Assembly: GCF_003369565.1 (NCBI RefSeq) | Contig: NZ_PIOD01000005.1 | Coordinates: 1-64,000, forward strand | Source: Oceanobacillus chungangensis | GTDB lineage: Bacteria; Bacillota; Bacilli; Bacillales; Amphibacillaceae | Length of the DNA: 64,000 nt | Reading direction: 5' to 3' | Part shown: positions 1 to 8,565 of the stretch, piece by piece | Layout of the letters: each line of letters begins with the position of its first letter | How positions within the stretch are numbered: position 1 is the first letter of the stretch | Program-made: the position numbers and the translations under genes | Notes under the pieces: model-generated | The model's input: the letters and a program-made list of their open reading frames with translations, nothing else | Told to the model about the DNA's origin: nothing | Databases searched by the model: none

Positions 1-480
1 CGCGGGAATATTGGCATGAGAAAACTTAAATCATCAGGAGCGCGGGAATATCGGCAGGAGAAAAAGTATATCATCAGGAGCGCGGGAATATCGGCAGGAG
101 AAAAAATAAATCATCATGAGCGCGGGTATATCGGCAGGAGAAAAAGTATATTAGCAGGAGCGCGGGAATATGGGCAGGAGAAAAAATATATCATCAGGAG
201 CGCGGGAATATCGGCAGGAGAAAACCTATATCATCAGGAGCGCGGGAATATTGGCAGGAGAAAAAATAAATCATCAGGAGCGCGGGAATATCGGCAGGAG
301 AAAACCTATATCATCAGGAGCCCGGGGATATTGGCAGGAGAAAAAGTATATTAGCAGGAGCTCGGGAATATCTTCAGGAGAAAACTTAAATCATCAGGAG
401 CGCGGGTATATTGGCAGTAGAAAACCTAAATCAGCACAAACACGGAAATATGGGATTGCTTAGACCTATATCATAAAAAG
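1..480. repeat. 40-bp tandem repeat array 1 (about 11-12 copies, runs off the left edge)
   Basis: Exact 40-bp periodicity is visible from position 1: each unit begins CGCGGGAATATCGGCAGGAG and is followed by a second, related 20-bp half (AAAAA-TATATCATCAGGAG), so the unit is itself a diverged dimer of 20-mers that share ATATC..CAGGAG. Copies differ by a few substitutions and the last one (441-480) is decayed. Because 40 is not a multiple of 3, open frames crossing the array repeat every 120 bp and are not genes. There are no unique spacers, so this is not a CRISPR array. A homologous array lies at 33221-33780. Confidence 0.95.
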
Positions 481-524
481 ACTAACAAGGAAGTGGTAAA
501 TAATTTTACAACTCCCTTGTTAGT
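474..524 (-). terminator. intrinsic terminator of the NERD gene
   Basis: ACTAACAAGG (481-490) is perfectly complementary to CCTTGTTAGT (515-524), with further pairing inside the loop. Read on the minus strand the stem is followed by CTTTTTATG. It separates the gene from the repeat array. Confidence 0.75.
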
Positions 525-546
525 GTACCCATGTAAACTCTTTATT

Positions 547-1574
547 TTATAATATTACCTTCTTCTTATTTGGAGCAAAGGAATTTTGCGGATAATCAAC
601 TAACTTTGGTGCATGATATTTTCTAGCTTTATTTTTTCCAGTGTAAGTGAGACCAATGGAATTTAGGATAGTATATGCGTTCTTTAGTGAATCTAGTTGT
701 AGATAGTTTCTGCATTCGCTATTTGTTATCGTCGGTTTATACAGTAGAAAATAATCAAGTAATGGTCTTACATGTGCAGTTGGATTTGAATGAAAACATG
801 TATTACATTTCCAAGTTTTATATGCTCGTATCATTGAAAAGCTTCCGCAATGTCCACATTCAATCCCTTTTATAAAGTGGCTCTCATTCAAATTATACTG
901 TTGGATAAAATTTGGTCTGAATTCTGTATTGCCTTTTAGCAATGCTTCATTTATCTGATTTAACATTTGCTTGTTTATCACATTCTTTGTGTATTTACTA
1001 TTTATTTCATTAATTTTTGAGATCAAATTATCTGCATAAATCATTTTGTTATAAAAGACTAAATCGTTTTGGTTGTTTTTTAATATAGTTGTTGGATTGC
1101 TAATCATACGAGGGATTCGATAGGTATTCCATAAACGGAAACGGCTTGTTGTAACCAAGAATTTAGTTGCATTTCATGCGAAAGGACTTGTGAAATTGGA
1201 CTTTGGTAGCCTTTTTCTACATTATTAAAAGTTTGAGTTACATGATTTAAATCAGAATTATAGTTGAGTTCACCTTTCCAATTTTTAATTTCGAGGATAA
1301 GTATGAATTTGCTGGAGAGGAGTAATGTATCAATTTGGAAGTAATTTTGATTGATTTTCAATCGAAGGTCGTGATAGATGAAGAAATTTTTATGTGGATA
1401 AGTGCTTAATTTATAATCAACTGTTTGTTCCCCACGGTATCCCGCAATATTATTTAGGTATTCCTGGTTCAGAATTTTATTGTTTCGGTAATTTTCCTTG
1501 AGTCTCCTAAATAGTGCCTCATAACATAAGACTGCATAAGGCTTTGTTCTATTTTCTTCAGCAATAAACTTCAC
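547..1574 (-). pseudogene. NERD-domain protein, broken by a frameshift
   Basis: Two minus-strand frames form one protein of about 340 residues. The upstream part (1574-1104) is a NERD (nuclease-related) domain with GYRGEQ, FQIDTLLL and LILEIKNWKGEL; the D and E-x-K residues are the expected PD-(D/E)XK-like positions. It stops right after ...GIPIESLV. The downstream part (to 547) resumes with ISNPTTIL and ends with a zinc ribbon (CGHCG...CNTC) and a basic tail. A single missing base around 1106-1116 explains the break: restoring it gives ...ESLVMISNPTT. The start appears to be GTG at 1574. The protein is either recently inactivated, a programmed shift (no slippery heptamer seen) or a sequencing error. 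NERD proteins are widespread in Bacillaceae and their substrate is unknown. Confidence 0.8.
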
Positions 1575-1765
1575 CCTTATATTTGTATTTATTACTATAT
1601 TCTACAAAATATGAGTAAATCCTTCTTATTGTTTAAACTATAATATAAACAGACATCATCAAAGAAGAATTAGAAAAGAAGGATCATATCGCTGCAAATT
1701 TATTAAATTCAACAGCCAAAAAATCAGTTTGGATTTAACGATGGATTTTTCAAGTAAAACAAGTA

Positions 1766-1798
1766 GGAGTCACGCTGATAAGTCGTAGTCGTGACTCC
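1766..1798 (-). terminator. terminator of the flavin monooxygenase gene
   Basis: Perfect 9-bp stem GGAGTCACG (1766-1774) / CGTGACTCC (790-798 of the same kb), loop 15 nt, just after the minus-strand stop at 1806. The following T tract is weak. The remaining space to 1575 holds no supported gene, only the divergent 5' region of the NERD gene. Confidence 0.65.
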
Positions 1799-1805
1799 CA
1801 TTACA

Positions 1806-2822
1806 TTAATCCATCAATTCAGCGACAATTTCATAAGAGCGAAGTCGATCCTCGAGATGGTAAATTTGTGAGCTAATAATCATTTCATCAGCTTGCGTTG
1901 CTTCTTGGAAAGCGGCTAGTCCTCGTTTCACCGTTTCTGGACTGCCGATAATCGTCGTTCTTGGGTCGAGTGATTCTTCTACAGCTGCTTTCTCCATTGG
2001 TGACCATATTTCATCGATGTTATTAATAGGAGGCTGAAGCTTGGTAGCTAGCCCTTTACGGATGTTTAGAAATTGCAATTGATGCGAGCTGGCTAAGTAT
2101 CGCGCCTTTTCATCCGTTTCAGCGGCAATAACATTAACCCCTACCATTGCATAGGGCTTCTGTAACGTTTCAGAGGCTTGGAAATTATCTCGATAAAGTT
2201 TCAGCGCTGGTATCGTATAGGCTGGGGCAAAGTGGCTGGCAAATGAGAAATAGAGACCTTTCTGTGCTGCAAGCCTTGCACTAAAGTCACTCGATCCAAG
2301 CAGCCAAATTGGAATATCTAAGCCTTGTCCTGGAACTGCTTTTACACGAGAAACAGGGTCTTTTGAAAAATAATCCTGTAGTTCATTCACTTGCATCGGA
2401 AAATCGTTCGGACCCATGTTTAAAGTACGACGTAATGCATATGCAGTTGCCTGATCGCTTCCAGGAGCACGTCCTAGTCCAAGGTCTATCCGACCTGGGA
2501 AAAGAGATTCCAATGTACCAAATTGCTCAGCAATTACGAGTGTTGCATGGTTTGGAAGCATGACACCTCCAGAGCCCACACGAATGTGGTTGGTATTTCC
2601 AGCAATATGCGAAATCAGTACCGAGGTTGCCGAACTTGCAATCCCTGGCATATTATGATGCTCTGCAAGCCAGTAACGGTTGAAGCCCCATCTTTCAACA
2701 TGCTGCGCCAATTCCACGCTTTCTTTAAAGGACTGGCCGGCATCGCCATTGTCTGTAATAGGGGCTAAGTCCAGGACCGATAATGGGATACTATTAAATT
2801 TTCTAACTCGATTTGTATTCAA
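1806..2822 (-). CDS. luciferase-like flavin-dependent monooxygenase (LLM class, MsnO8/YceB-like)
   Basis: A 338-residue protein of the bacterial luciferase-like TIM-barrel family, which uses reduced FMN or F420 to oxidise small substrates; the B. subtilis relatives are uncharacterised. Visible family motifs are LSVLDLAPI at the N-terminus, the [15 protein letters not shown] segment that forms the flavin pocket, [14 protein letters not shown], and [14 protein letters not shown]. The length is normal for the group. The start is TTG at 2822, with AAGGAG 9 nt upstream; no ATG fits better. It is monocistronic, transcribed away from the lasso precursor, with its own terminator at 1766-1798. The physiological substrate cannot be read from the sequence. 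Confidence 0.85.
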   Translation of the reverse strand: MNTNRVRKFNSIPLSVLDLAPITDNGDAGQSFKESVELAQHVERWGFNRYWLAEHHNMPGIASSATSVLISHIAGNTNHIRVGSGGVMLPNHATLVIAEQFGTLESLFPGRIDLGLGRAPGSDQATAYALRRTLNMGPNDFPMQVNELQDYFSKDPVSRVKAVPGQGLDIPIWLLGSSDFSARLAAQKGLYFSFASHFAPAYTIPALKLYRDNFQASETLQKPYAMVGVNVIAAETDEKARYLASSHQLQFLNIRKGLATKLQPPINNIDEIWSPMEKAAVEESLDPRTTIIGSPETVKRGLAAFQEATQADEMIISSQIYHLEDRLRSYEIVAELMD

Positions 2823-2962
2823 TATTTTTCGCTCCTTTTTTAAAATTTCTTTATTAAGAAATGATAACGATATTAATCGAGGACGTCTAATAATTAGTTT
2901 GAGTGTATATTAAGAAATTATTAAAACTCTTGATAATTCTATTTCAATGATATATTATTTAG

Positions 2963-3003
2963 TTGTGTTCTTAATAAAGAATATATAGATTCTAAAAAAG
3001 AAC
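2963..3003 (+). promoter_or_regulatory. SinR-type operator over a promoter, upstream of the orphan lasso precursor
   Basis: GTTCTTAATAAAGAAT at 2967-2982 is a near-perfect 16-bp palindrome; a further half-site AAAGAAC lies at 2997-3003. It matches the SinR consensus GTTCTYT in inverted pairs. A plausible promoter, TTGTGT (2963-2968), 17 bp, TAGATT (2986-2991), would place the palindrome between -35 and -10. An identical 16-mer occurs at 24239-24254. The rest of 2823-3125 holds only the divergent monooxygenase 5' region. Confidence 0.6.
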
Positions 3004-3125
3004 ACTATTAATTGCAATATTACTTAATTAAGGAATGAAAAGTGTAGTTGTATTCCCCCTAATTAGGCTTAGAGACCTTTGTAACCAATTTCTTATGTTA
3101 CTTCTTTAAGAAAGGTGGTGTAGAA

Positions 3126-3263
3126 ATGAAGAAAGAATGGAAATCTCCAGTTCTTGAAGTTTTAAATGTGAGCATGACAATGAAGGGATGGCATCATGGC
3201 GGAAAACCTGGCAAAGAAGAGCCACAAGGTCCAAATGATCCAAATGATCCATTTGATAGCTAG
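3126..3263 (+). CDS. orphan lasso-peptide-like precursor (paeninodin-family leader, atypical core)
   Basis: A 45-codon gene with an excellent ribosome site (AAAGGTGGTG, 3111-3120). Its first 19 residues (MKKEW..PVLEVL.V..TM) match the leader of the second precursor at 26257 in 14 of 19 positions, including W5, P8, L10 and the Thr at -2 that lasso leader peptidases and cyclases recognise. The predicted core therefore starts at K20: K-G-W-H-H-G-G-K-P-G-K-E-E, then a Pro/Asn/Asp-rich tail with a repeated N-D-P and a final Ser. There is no Asp or Glu at core positions 7-9; the first acid is position 12, so a canonical 7-9 residue macrolactam cannot form. No cyclase is adjacent; the nearest complete one is 21 kb away. 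It is followed by a GNAT gene. It could be a lasso peptide with an unusual ring, a linear RiPP sharing the leader, or a decayed paralogue. Confidence 0.75.
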   Translation: MKKEWKSPVLEVLNVSMTMKGWHHGGKPGKEEPQGPNDPNDPFDS

Positions 3264-3371
3264 TGGATCGCGCATCCACTTTAGCAATCCAACTCATCCC
3301 CATAGTGCCCTTGTCTAATATATTTGAAGGGCTCTATGAGGAATTATTAAAAAGAGGTGAATATAGAAAAG

Positions 3372-3923
3372 ATGTATGAACTAGTTCAAACAGCTAAACA
3401 ACAGAGGCAATTTACAGCGACTTGGGAATACTTCTGCGACGAATTTGGATGGGTAAATGACCCGTATTCAGAAGATGGTTTTAGATATAATCTGTTATTA
3501 GATACAAAAGGATTTTTAAAAAGGAAAAAAGTTATCGGGACAATTGAACTCATCCCTTACAATCCCACAAACCCAAATAGCACTGTAGAAGGGCGTTTTG
3601 CATTCTCTAATTTCCCCGAAATAGACCGATATCAAGACCGCACTTGGGAGATAGATAAACTTTGTATTCATCAAGATTATCAGCGTCAAGGATATTTTTC
3701 TACCTTTTCACATATTCTATATGAACACGCAATGAATCATCATCCTAAATATTATTTGGCCCTTGTTGAGAAAAAATTTTATCGTATGCTTCGATTTACA
3801 TTTGGATCATGCTTTGAACAAAAAGGGGATGCACTTATTGGACCAGGAACCTCACTTGTCCCAACTTGCGCTGATGTCGAATCCTTGATTAAGTTCTACA
3901 ACACAAAAATGCAAATAAGCTAA
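3372..3923 (+). CDS. GNAT-family acyl/acetyltransferase
   Basis: A protein of about 183 residues with the GNAT fold. The acetyl-CoA-binding motif is visible as EIDKLCIHQDYQRQGYFSTF (residues about 94-113), i.e. the beta4 strand plus the Q-x-x-G-x pyrophosphate loop. The start is taken as ATG 3372, because the GTG 15 nt earlier lies inside the ribosome-binding sequence AAAGAGGTGA. The gene lies about 100 nt after the orphan precursor with no obvious terminator between them, so co-transcription from the SinR-box promoter is likely. GNAT enzymes are known to acetylate lysines of some lasso peptides (albusnodin), and the neighbouring predicted core contains three lysines; the link is inference. 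Long-chain N-acyl amino acid synthase activity is an alternative. Confidence 0.7.
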   Translation: MYELVQTAKQQRQFTATWEYFCDEFGWVNDPYSEDGFRYNLLLDTKGFLKRKKVIGTIELIPYNPTNPNSTVEGRFAFSNFPEIDRYQDRTWEIDKLCIHQDYQRQGYFSTFSHILYEHAMNHHPKYYLALVEKKFYRMLRFTFGSCFEQKGDALIGPGTSLVPTCADVESLIKFYNTKMQIS

Positions 3924-3941
3924 TTATTTTTAAATTGGGTG

Positions 3942-3970
3942 TTGACTTGTTCGTTATAATGAACTAATAT
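3942..3970 (+). promoter_or_regulatory. promoter with embedded SinR-type operator, first eps gene
   Basis: TTGACT (3942-3947), exactly 17 bp, TAATAT (3965-3970) makes a sigma-A promoter. The spacer contains the 16-bp palindrome GTTCGTTATAATGAAC (3949-3964), so a bound repressor would exclude RNA polymerase. One base of the first half-site differs from GTTCTYT. Confidence 0.65.
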
Positions 3971-4032
3971 ATAAATCAAAAGGTGTATTTTACATAATAA
4001 ATTAAGAGATACATTATTTTTTTATTTTATTC

Positions 4033-4048
4033 GTTCTTTATAGAGAAT
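4033..4048 (+). promoter_or_regulatory. second SinR-type operator before the eps locus
   Basis: GTTCTTTATAGAGAAT: the left half-site is a perfect GTTCTTT and the right half is AGAGAA(T). It lies 63 bp downstream of the -10 at 3965 and 40 bp before the first eps start codon. Paired operators ahead of the first eps gene resemble the SinR-controlled epsA control region of B. subtilis. Confidence 0.65.
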
Positions 4049-4087
4049 AACATAATATCTTGATATCCAATAGAAAAGGTGATGTTA

Positions 4088-4816
4088 ATGGGGCAAAGAA
4101 ATCATAGGATGATTGAAAATGGAAATCCTGTCGATATCAATATTAAAGAGTATTTTAACGTAATTAAGAAGCGGTTTTGGATTATTGCGGTTATTACCAT
4201 TCTTGCAACACTTGCAGGATATTTCTATAGTTCCCATAATTACACACCGCTTTATCAATCATCTACCAGAATGATTTTAGGCTCAGGCGATCAGGATATG
4301 AATACGTTGATGGTTATGATTAAGGACCCAATTATTATGGAAAAGGTAAGACAAGAACTGCAACTCGATAAGTCAGCTGAGGCAATAGCGAGCCAGATAG
4401 AAGTTACAAGGATTGATGATTCGCAAGTCGTTAATATTTCAGTTACGGATACAAATTATGAAGCTGCTGCTGATATTGCGAATGCAACTGCAGCATCATA
4501 CAAGAGTGAAATTGTATCTATCCTAGGATTTTCAGAAGTTCAATTACTATCGGAAGCAAAAGAGAATCCGTTCGCAATTAATGAAACACAAAACCGTACG
4601 ACAATTATTGCTCTCGTATTTGGTTTAGTTGTGAGTATAGGGTTGGTTTTTTTATTAGATTCGTTAGATGGAAAGGTAAGAAAGGATCGAGAAATCGAGG
4701 GAATATTGGGTGTTCCAGTATTGGGTATCGTATCAAATATGAATAAGGTGAAAGGTTCTGCTAGAAGGCGGAAACAGAAGGATATAAATTTGCGGGGTGA
4801 AATAGTTGATATTTAG
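4088..4816 (+). CDS. epsA: polysaccharide chain-length determinant / tyrosine-kinase modulator (EpsA-like)
   Basis: A 242-residue Wzz/CapA-type membrane protein that controls polymer length and activates the partner BY-kinase. It has two membrane segments (about residues 31-47 and 171-190) flanking an extracytoplasmic domain, and a short cytoplasmic basic tail, as in B. subtilis EpsA/YwqC. A Pro-rich motif before the second segment is modest (ENPFAINETQNR). Start ATG 4088 is preferred, because GTG 4079 and ATG 4082 lie inside the AAAGGTGAT ribosome site. It overlaps epsB by 11 nt, indicating translational coupling. It is the first gene of the exopolysaccharide locus, downstream of two SinR-type operators. 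Confidence 0.85.
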   Translation: MGQRNHRMIENGNPVDINIKEYFNVIKKRFWIIAVITILATLAGYFYSSHNYTPLYQSSTRMILGSGDQDMNTLMVMIKDPIIMEKVRQELQLDKSAEAIASQIEVTRIDDSQVVNISVTDTNYEAAADIANATAASYKSEIVSILGFSEVQLLSEAKENPFAINETQNRTTIIALVFGLVVSIGLVFLLDSLDGKVRKDREIEGILGVPVLGIVSNMNKVKGSARRRKQKDINLRGEIVDI

Positions 4817-5462
4817 TAAAAGAAAGTCCGTAGATAATCGGAAAGCACATCTAATTACGTATTCAAATGCAGATTCGCTAATCTCTGATCAATTTCGAAC
4901 GATTAGGACCAATATTAAGTTTCTAATGGATGAAAAGAAAAACAGTGTATTTCTTATTACTTCACCAGGAATTGGGGAGGGAAAATCCACTACAGCCGCA
5001 AATTTAGCGGTCTCAATTGCACAACAAAAGGATAAGGTGCTATTAATAGATGCTAACTTAAGAGAACCAATCATCCAAGATATTTTTAAAATATCCAATG
5101 AAACTGGGTTAACGAATGTACTTGAAGGGAGTACATTACTAAAACAGGCAATCAGTCGAACAGATATAAAAAATCTCGACGTGTTAACGAGTGGCTCATC
5201 CGTATTAAATCCTACAGAAATACTCGGCGGTGATGCCATGATGAACTTATTAAATGAAGCTTCTGCTCAATATAATGTCGTGTTAATTGATTCACCAACA
5301 ATATTAAGCTCAACCGAAACAAGGGTAATTGCCAATCAATGTGAAGGTGTTGTATTAGTATTGGAGCATGGAAAAACAGAGATAGAAACCGCAATCGAAT
5401 CGAAACGAATATTAGAGTTGGCCCATGCAAATCTACTTGGTGTCATAATTAACGATAAATAA
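4806..5462 (+). CDS. epsB: BY-family tyrosine kinase (EpsB/CapB-like)
   Basis: A 218-residue cytoplasmic ATPase of the bacterial tyrosine kinase family that works with the preceding membrane modulator. Visible are Walker A SPGIGEGKST (residues 53-62), Walker A' LLIDANLREP (79-88) and Walker B VVLIDSP (158-164). It starts with TTG 4806 behind GGGGTG and overlaps epsA. Oddity: the protein ends ...LGVIINDK with no C-terminal tyrosine cluster, whereas PtkA/CapB-type kinases normally autophosphorylate such a tail; regulation by autophosphorylation may be absent or act elsewhere. A spacer of about 350 nt with operator, EAR-like RNA and terminator follows, separating it from epsC as in B. subtilis. 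Confidence 0.85.
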   Translation: MIFSKRKSVDNRKAHLITYSNADSLISDQFRTIRTNIKFLMDEKKNSVFLITSPGIGEGKSTTAANLAVSIAQQKDKVLLIDANLREPIIQDIFKISNETGLTNVLEGSTLLKQAISRTDIKNLDVLTSGSSVLNPTEILGGDAMMNLLNEASAQYNVVLIDSPTILSSTETRVIANQCEGVVLVLEHGKTEIETAIESKRILELAHANLLGVIINDK

Positions 5463-5482
5463 GAAATTTTTTTAAGTGGATG

Positions 5483-5498
5483 TTCTTTATTAAGAACT
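5483..5498 (+). promoter_or_regulatory. SinR-type operator between epsB and epsC
   Basis: GTTCTTTATTAAGAAC, a 16-bp palindrome with perfect GTTC/GAAC ends. It sits 21 bp after the epsB stop and suggests an internal, SinR-controlled promoter or a roadblock ahead of the EAR-like RNA. Confidence 0.6.
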
Positions 5499-5532
5499 AT
5501 TTAATTGTATACATACGTAATAACATACTTTT

Positions 5533-5650
5533 GGTGATGTCTACTTACCTTTATCTATGTAGACACTCGGTCATGCTGTGGGTATTGCAGATACCTTAGA
5601 CGCGTACGTTGTCGATAGTGTGATGTGAGGGCGGGTTGGATGCCCATACA
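5533..5650 (+). ncRNA. candidate EAR (epsC) processive antitermination RNA
   Basis: A compact, GC-richer, highly foldable segment in AT-rich surroundings, lying between the second and third eps genes, which is where the eps-associated RNA (EAR) resides in B. subtilis. Visible helices: TGTCTAC (5539-5545)/GTAGACA (5560-5566); GGTAT (5582-5586)/ATACC (5592-5596); GAC..GTC around 5600-5614; GGGC (5630-5633)/GCCC (5643-5646). EAR lets polymerase read through distal terminators in the long eps operon, and a perfect terminator hairpin follows at 5699-5725. The assignment rests on position and foldability; I could not run a covariance model. Confidence 0.7.
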
Positions 5651-5666
5651 TAATTTTTACATTCTT

Positions 5667-5745
5667 ATTACATAAGTGAACTAAGGCTGACACTGAAAGG
5701 GTTTGTTAAACCCTAGTTTTTTAATAGGATAGGATACTCGCTTGC
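5667..5745 (+). repeat. dispersed repeat, copy 1 (TACATAAG... family)
   Basis: The stretch from ACATAAGTGAACTAAGGCTG through GAAAGGGTTTGTTAAAC to TAGTTTTTTAAT is clearly homologous to 40720-40790, more than half of the positions matching in order. It contains the hairpin annotated at 5699-5725. Confidence 0.7.
5699..5725 (+). terminator. intrinsic terminator between the EAR-like RNA and epsC
   Basis: AGGGTTT (5699-5705), loop GTT, AAACCCT (5709-5715), then AGTTTTTTAA. A strong-looking terminator inside an operon makes sense only if an antitermination element lies upstream, which supports the EAR call. Confidence 0.7.
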
Positions 5746-5815
5746 GCTTATGTTCTAGGGAAAAATAACCACTACACTGATTTATAACAAAAATATGGGA
5801 AGAAGGAGGGGTAAA

Positions 5816-7642
5816 TTGACATATCGACAGCGTATTTCATTATTTATAATAGTCGATTCCTGTATTGTACTTAGTGCTATTTTTATTAGCATGTACCTAG
5901 CTAGTATTAATCTCCAAATAGGAAGCCATCCTTCTCTAGTAGCCATGTTAACAATTTTATTTTGCCATCATCTATTTTCTACAAAATATAAGCTGTATAA
6001 AAAAGTTTGGGAATATGCGAGCATACAGGAGCTATTAATCATTTTAAAGGTAGTATCATTCTCAGTTATCTCCGCTATGGTTATTCAGCTTTTATTATTT
6101 CAAGAAGTACAGTTTAAATTATTTATAGTAACATGGCTGCTACATATGTGCTTCATTGGTGGGTCACGGTTTATATGGAGAATTTATCGCGATTCATTTC
6201 TAAATCATTCGGAGAATAAAATTCGCACATTAATTATCGGTGCAGGTTCAGCAGGCACGATGGTTGCTAGGCAGCTATTAAAAAATAATGAGAGCAATCT
6301 GTTGCCAGTTGCTTTTATCGATGATAACCCGAGAAAACAGGGGCTTGAGTTGCTGGGTCTCCCTGTAGTCGGTGGGGTGGATGCAATCGTAAGCAGTGTG
6401 GAGAAACTTGAAATAGAGCATATTATCATTTCCATTCCATCTCTAAGTAAAAGGGAACTAAATAAGATTTTTCTTGAATGTGCTAAGACCGATGTACAAA
6501 CGAAAATTCTTCCTTTTCTAGAAGACTTAATAACTGGGAAAGTATCGATTAATCAATTCCGAGATGTACAAGTGGAGGATTTACTGGGCAGAGATCCTGT
6601 CGACATGGATATCAAAAGCATTTCTGAGTATATCAATAATAAGGTTGTACTCGTTACAGGAGCCGGTGGTTCAATCGGGTCTGAAATAACGAGGCAAATT
6701 TCAGCATTCCTTCCAAGACAGGTCATTTTACTTGGTCATGGGGAGAATAGTATTTATTCCATTGAAATGGAATTGCATGAGACATTCGAAGACAGCCAAA
6801 TCGAGTTTATTACAGAGATTGCAGACATACAAGATGAAGAAAAGATGTTGAGCGTAATGCGGAAGTACCAGCCTAATGTTGTTTATCATGCTGCGGCCCA
6901 TAAGCATGTACCGTTGATGGAGCGTAATCCAGAAGAAGCAGTAAAAAATAATATAATTGGGACAAGAAATGTTGCGACGGCGGCAAGTCAGAATAATGTT
7001 GATATATTTGTGATGATATCTACAGATAAGGCGGTGAACCCGACAAGTGTGATGGGGGCATCAAAGCGACTAGCAGAGATGATTGTTCAGAGTATGGATA
7101 AAGAAAGCAATACGAAGTTTGTTGCTGTTCGTTTTGGCAATGTTTTGGGCAGCAGGGGAAGTGTTATCCCGTTATTTAAAAAGCAGATTGAAAAAGGTGG
7201 ACCAGTGACAGTTACACATCCAGAAATGGTCCGTTACTTCATGACAATTCCTGAAGCATCCAGGCTAGTTCTTCAAGCAGGGTCCATTGCAAATGGTGGG
7301 GAAATATTTGTACTCGATATGGGAGAGCCTGTGAAAATTGACGATCTTGCAAAGAATCTAATTAAACTATCAGGTAATTCCATAGAGGATATTGGCATCG
7401 AGTATACCGGGATAAGACCAGGGGAAAAGCTGTTCGAGGAATTATTAAAGGATAATGAGATCCATCAAGACCAAGTATATCCGAAAATATATGTCGGAAA
7501 GACGACAGAACTATACATCGATGATATAAACCAAATAATAAAGAATTATCTTGCGATTGATGCTGACACACTGCGGAAATATTTATTAGATTTAGCTAAT
7601 AATGAAATTGTTCGCGAGCATAAAGTGGTAGTATCCATATAA
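5816..7642 (+). CDS. epsC: UDP-N-acetylhexosamine 4,6-dehydratase, membrane-anchored (EpsC/CapD/PglF family)
   Basis: A 608-residue protein with four hydrophobic N-terminal segments, a CoA-binding-like Rossmann region ([14 protein letters not shown], residue about 139) and a C-terminal extended SDR dehydratase domain with GAGGSIG (about 281-287). Its catalytic region reads STDKAV...SVMGASK, with Met replacing the usual SDR Tyr, as in PglF/CapD-type dehydratases. It makes the 4-keto-6-deoxy sugar nucleotide that the aminotransferase EpsN (16258) would aminate, giving a bacillosamine-type precursor. Start TTG 5816 is preferred: AAGGAGG lies 6 nt upstream, whereas the ATG at 5795 has no ribosome site. 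Confidence 0.88.
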   Translation: MTYRQRISLFIIVDSCIVLSAIFISMYLASINLQIGSHPSLVAMLTILFCHHLFSTKYKLYKKVWEYASIQELLIILKVVSFSVISAMVIQLLLFQEVQFKLFIVTWLLHMCFIGGSRFIWRIYRDSFLNHSENKIRTLIIGAGSAGTMVARQLLKNNESNLLPVAFIDDNPRKQGLELLGLPVVGGVDAIVSSVEKLEIEHIIISIPSLSKRELNKIFLECAKTDVQTKILPFLEDLITGKVSINQFRDVQVEDLLGRDPVDMDIKSISEYINNKVVLVTGAGGSIGSEITRQISAFLPRQVILLGHGENSIYSIEMELHETFEDSQIEFITEIADIQDEEKMLSVMRKYQPNVVYHAAAHKHVPLMERNPEEAVKNNIIGTRNVATAASQNNVDIFVMISTDKAVNPTSVMGASKRLAEMIVQSMDKESNTKFVAVRFGNVLGSRGSVIPLFKKQIEKGGPVTVTHPEMVRYFMTIPEASRLVLQAGSIANGGEIFVLDMGEPVKIDDLAKNLIKLSGNSIEDIGIEYTGIRPGEKLFEELLKDNEIHQDQVYPKIYVGKTTELYIDDINQIIKNYLAIDADTLRKYLLDLANNEIVREHKVVVSI

Positions 7643-7659
7643 AAAAGGAGCGAATTGTG

Positions 7660-8538
7660 ATGAGGGTGAAGAAAGCTATCATTCCAGCGGCAGGGTTAGG
7701 GACTAGATTCCTTCCAGCGACAAAAGCAATGCCAAAGGAAATGTTACCGATTGTAGATAAGCCAACCATTCAATATATTATTGAAGAGGCAGTAGCAGCG
7801 GGGATTGAGGATATTATTATCGTAACAGGGAAGGGAAAAAGGGCAATAGAGGATCACTTCGACCATTCCTTTGAATTAGAGCAAAATCTAATTGATAAAG
7901 GAAAGTTCGACTTATTAAGTGAAGTGCAAAGGCCCTCTAAACTCGTTGATATCCATTACATCCGTCAAAAGGAACCAAAAGGATTAGGTCATGCAATCTG
8001 GTGCGCCCGAAAGTTTATTGGCAATGAGCCTTTTGCCGTGCTGTTAGGGGATGACATTGTTCAAGCAGAAACACCTAGCTTAAAACAATTGATTGATCAA
8101 TATGACCACTATAGTAGCTCAATCCTTGGTGTTCAGAAGGTAGAAGATGATGTGGTATCAAGGTATGGAATCGTCGATGGAACAATGATTGAGAACCGCT
8201 TATATAATGTTCGTCATATGGTAGAAAAGCCAAAACAGGAAGATGCACCTTCTAATCTAGCAATACTAGGCAGATATATATTAAGTCCAAGTATCTTTGA
8301 GATTTTGAGTACACAGAAGCCAGGAGCTGGTGATGAAATTCAACTAACCGATGCAATTGCTGAACTTAATAAAAAGGAAGCCGTTTATGCATATGAGTTT
8401 GAAGGGAAGCGCTACGATGTTGGTGAGAAGATGGGCTTTATTCAAACAACAATTGAGCTCGCATTACAAAGAGATGATTTAAGAAAGGATTTATTAGATT
8501 ATCTATCGGTTATCGTTGAAACAGAATTAATGAAATAA
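7660..8538 (+). CDS. galU: UTP-glucose-1-phosphate uridylyltransferase
   Basis: A 292-residue nucleotidyltransferase that makes UDP-glucose from UTP and glucose-1-phosphate. The N-terminal signature [18 protein letters not shown] and the VEKP and [10 protein letters not shown] motifs are diagnostic for GalU/GtaB. ATG 7660 sits 9 nt after AAGGAG; GTG 7657 is an in-frame alternative. It is placed between the EpsC- and EpsD-like genes, an insertion relative to the B. subtilis eps order, and together with galE (12881) supplies UDP-Glc and UDP-Gal for the polymer. Tight spacing (17 nt after epsC) indicates co-transcription. Confidence 0.93.
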   Translation: MRVKKAIIPAAGLGTRFLPATKAMPKEMLPIVDKPTIQYIIEEAVAAGIEDIIIVTGKGKRAIEDHFDHSFELEQNLIDKGKFDLLSEVQRPSKLVDIHYIRQKEPKGLGHAIWCARKFIGNEPFAVLLGDDIVQAETPSLKQLIDQYDHYSSSILGVQKVEDDVVSRYGIVDGTMIENRLYNVRHMVEKPKQEDAPSNLAILGRYILSPSIFEILSTQKPGAGDEIQLTDAIAELNKKEAVYAYEFEGKRYDVGEKMGFIQTTIELALQRDDLRKDLLDYLSVIVETELMK

Positions 8539-8565
8539 TGAAATCAAAATGGAAGGGTGACCTGA

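Noticed and set aside
16..463. Open frames of 97-112 codons across the first repeat array
   Set aside because: They repeat every 120 bp because a 40-bp unit passes through three frames; no ribosome site and no sequence beyond the repeat.
1..480. CRISPR array
   Set aside because: The 40-bp units are contiguous with no unique spacers, and no cas genes are in the window.
1670..1738. Short frame (IIKEELEKKDHIAANLLNST...) upstream of the monooxygenase terminator
   Set aside because: About 25 codons without start or ribosome site; at most a gene fragment.
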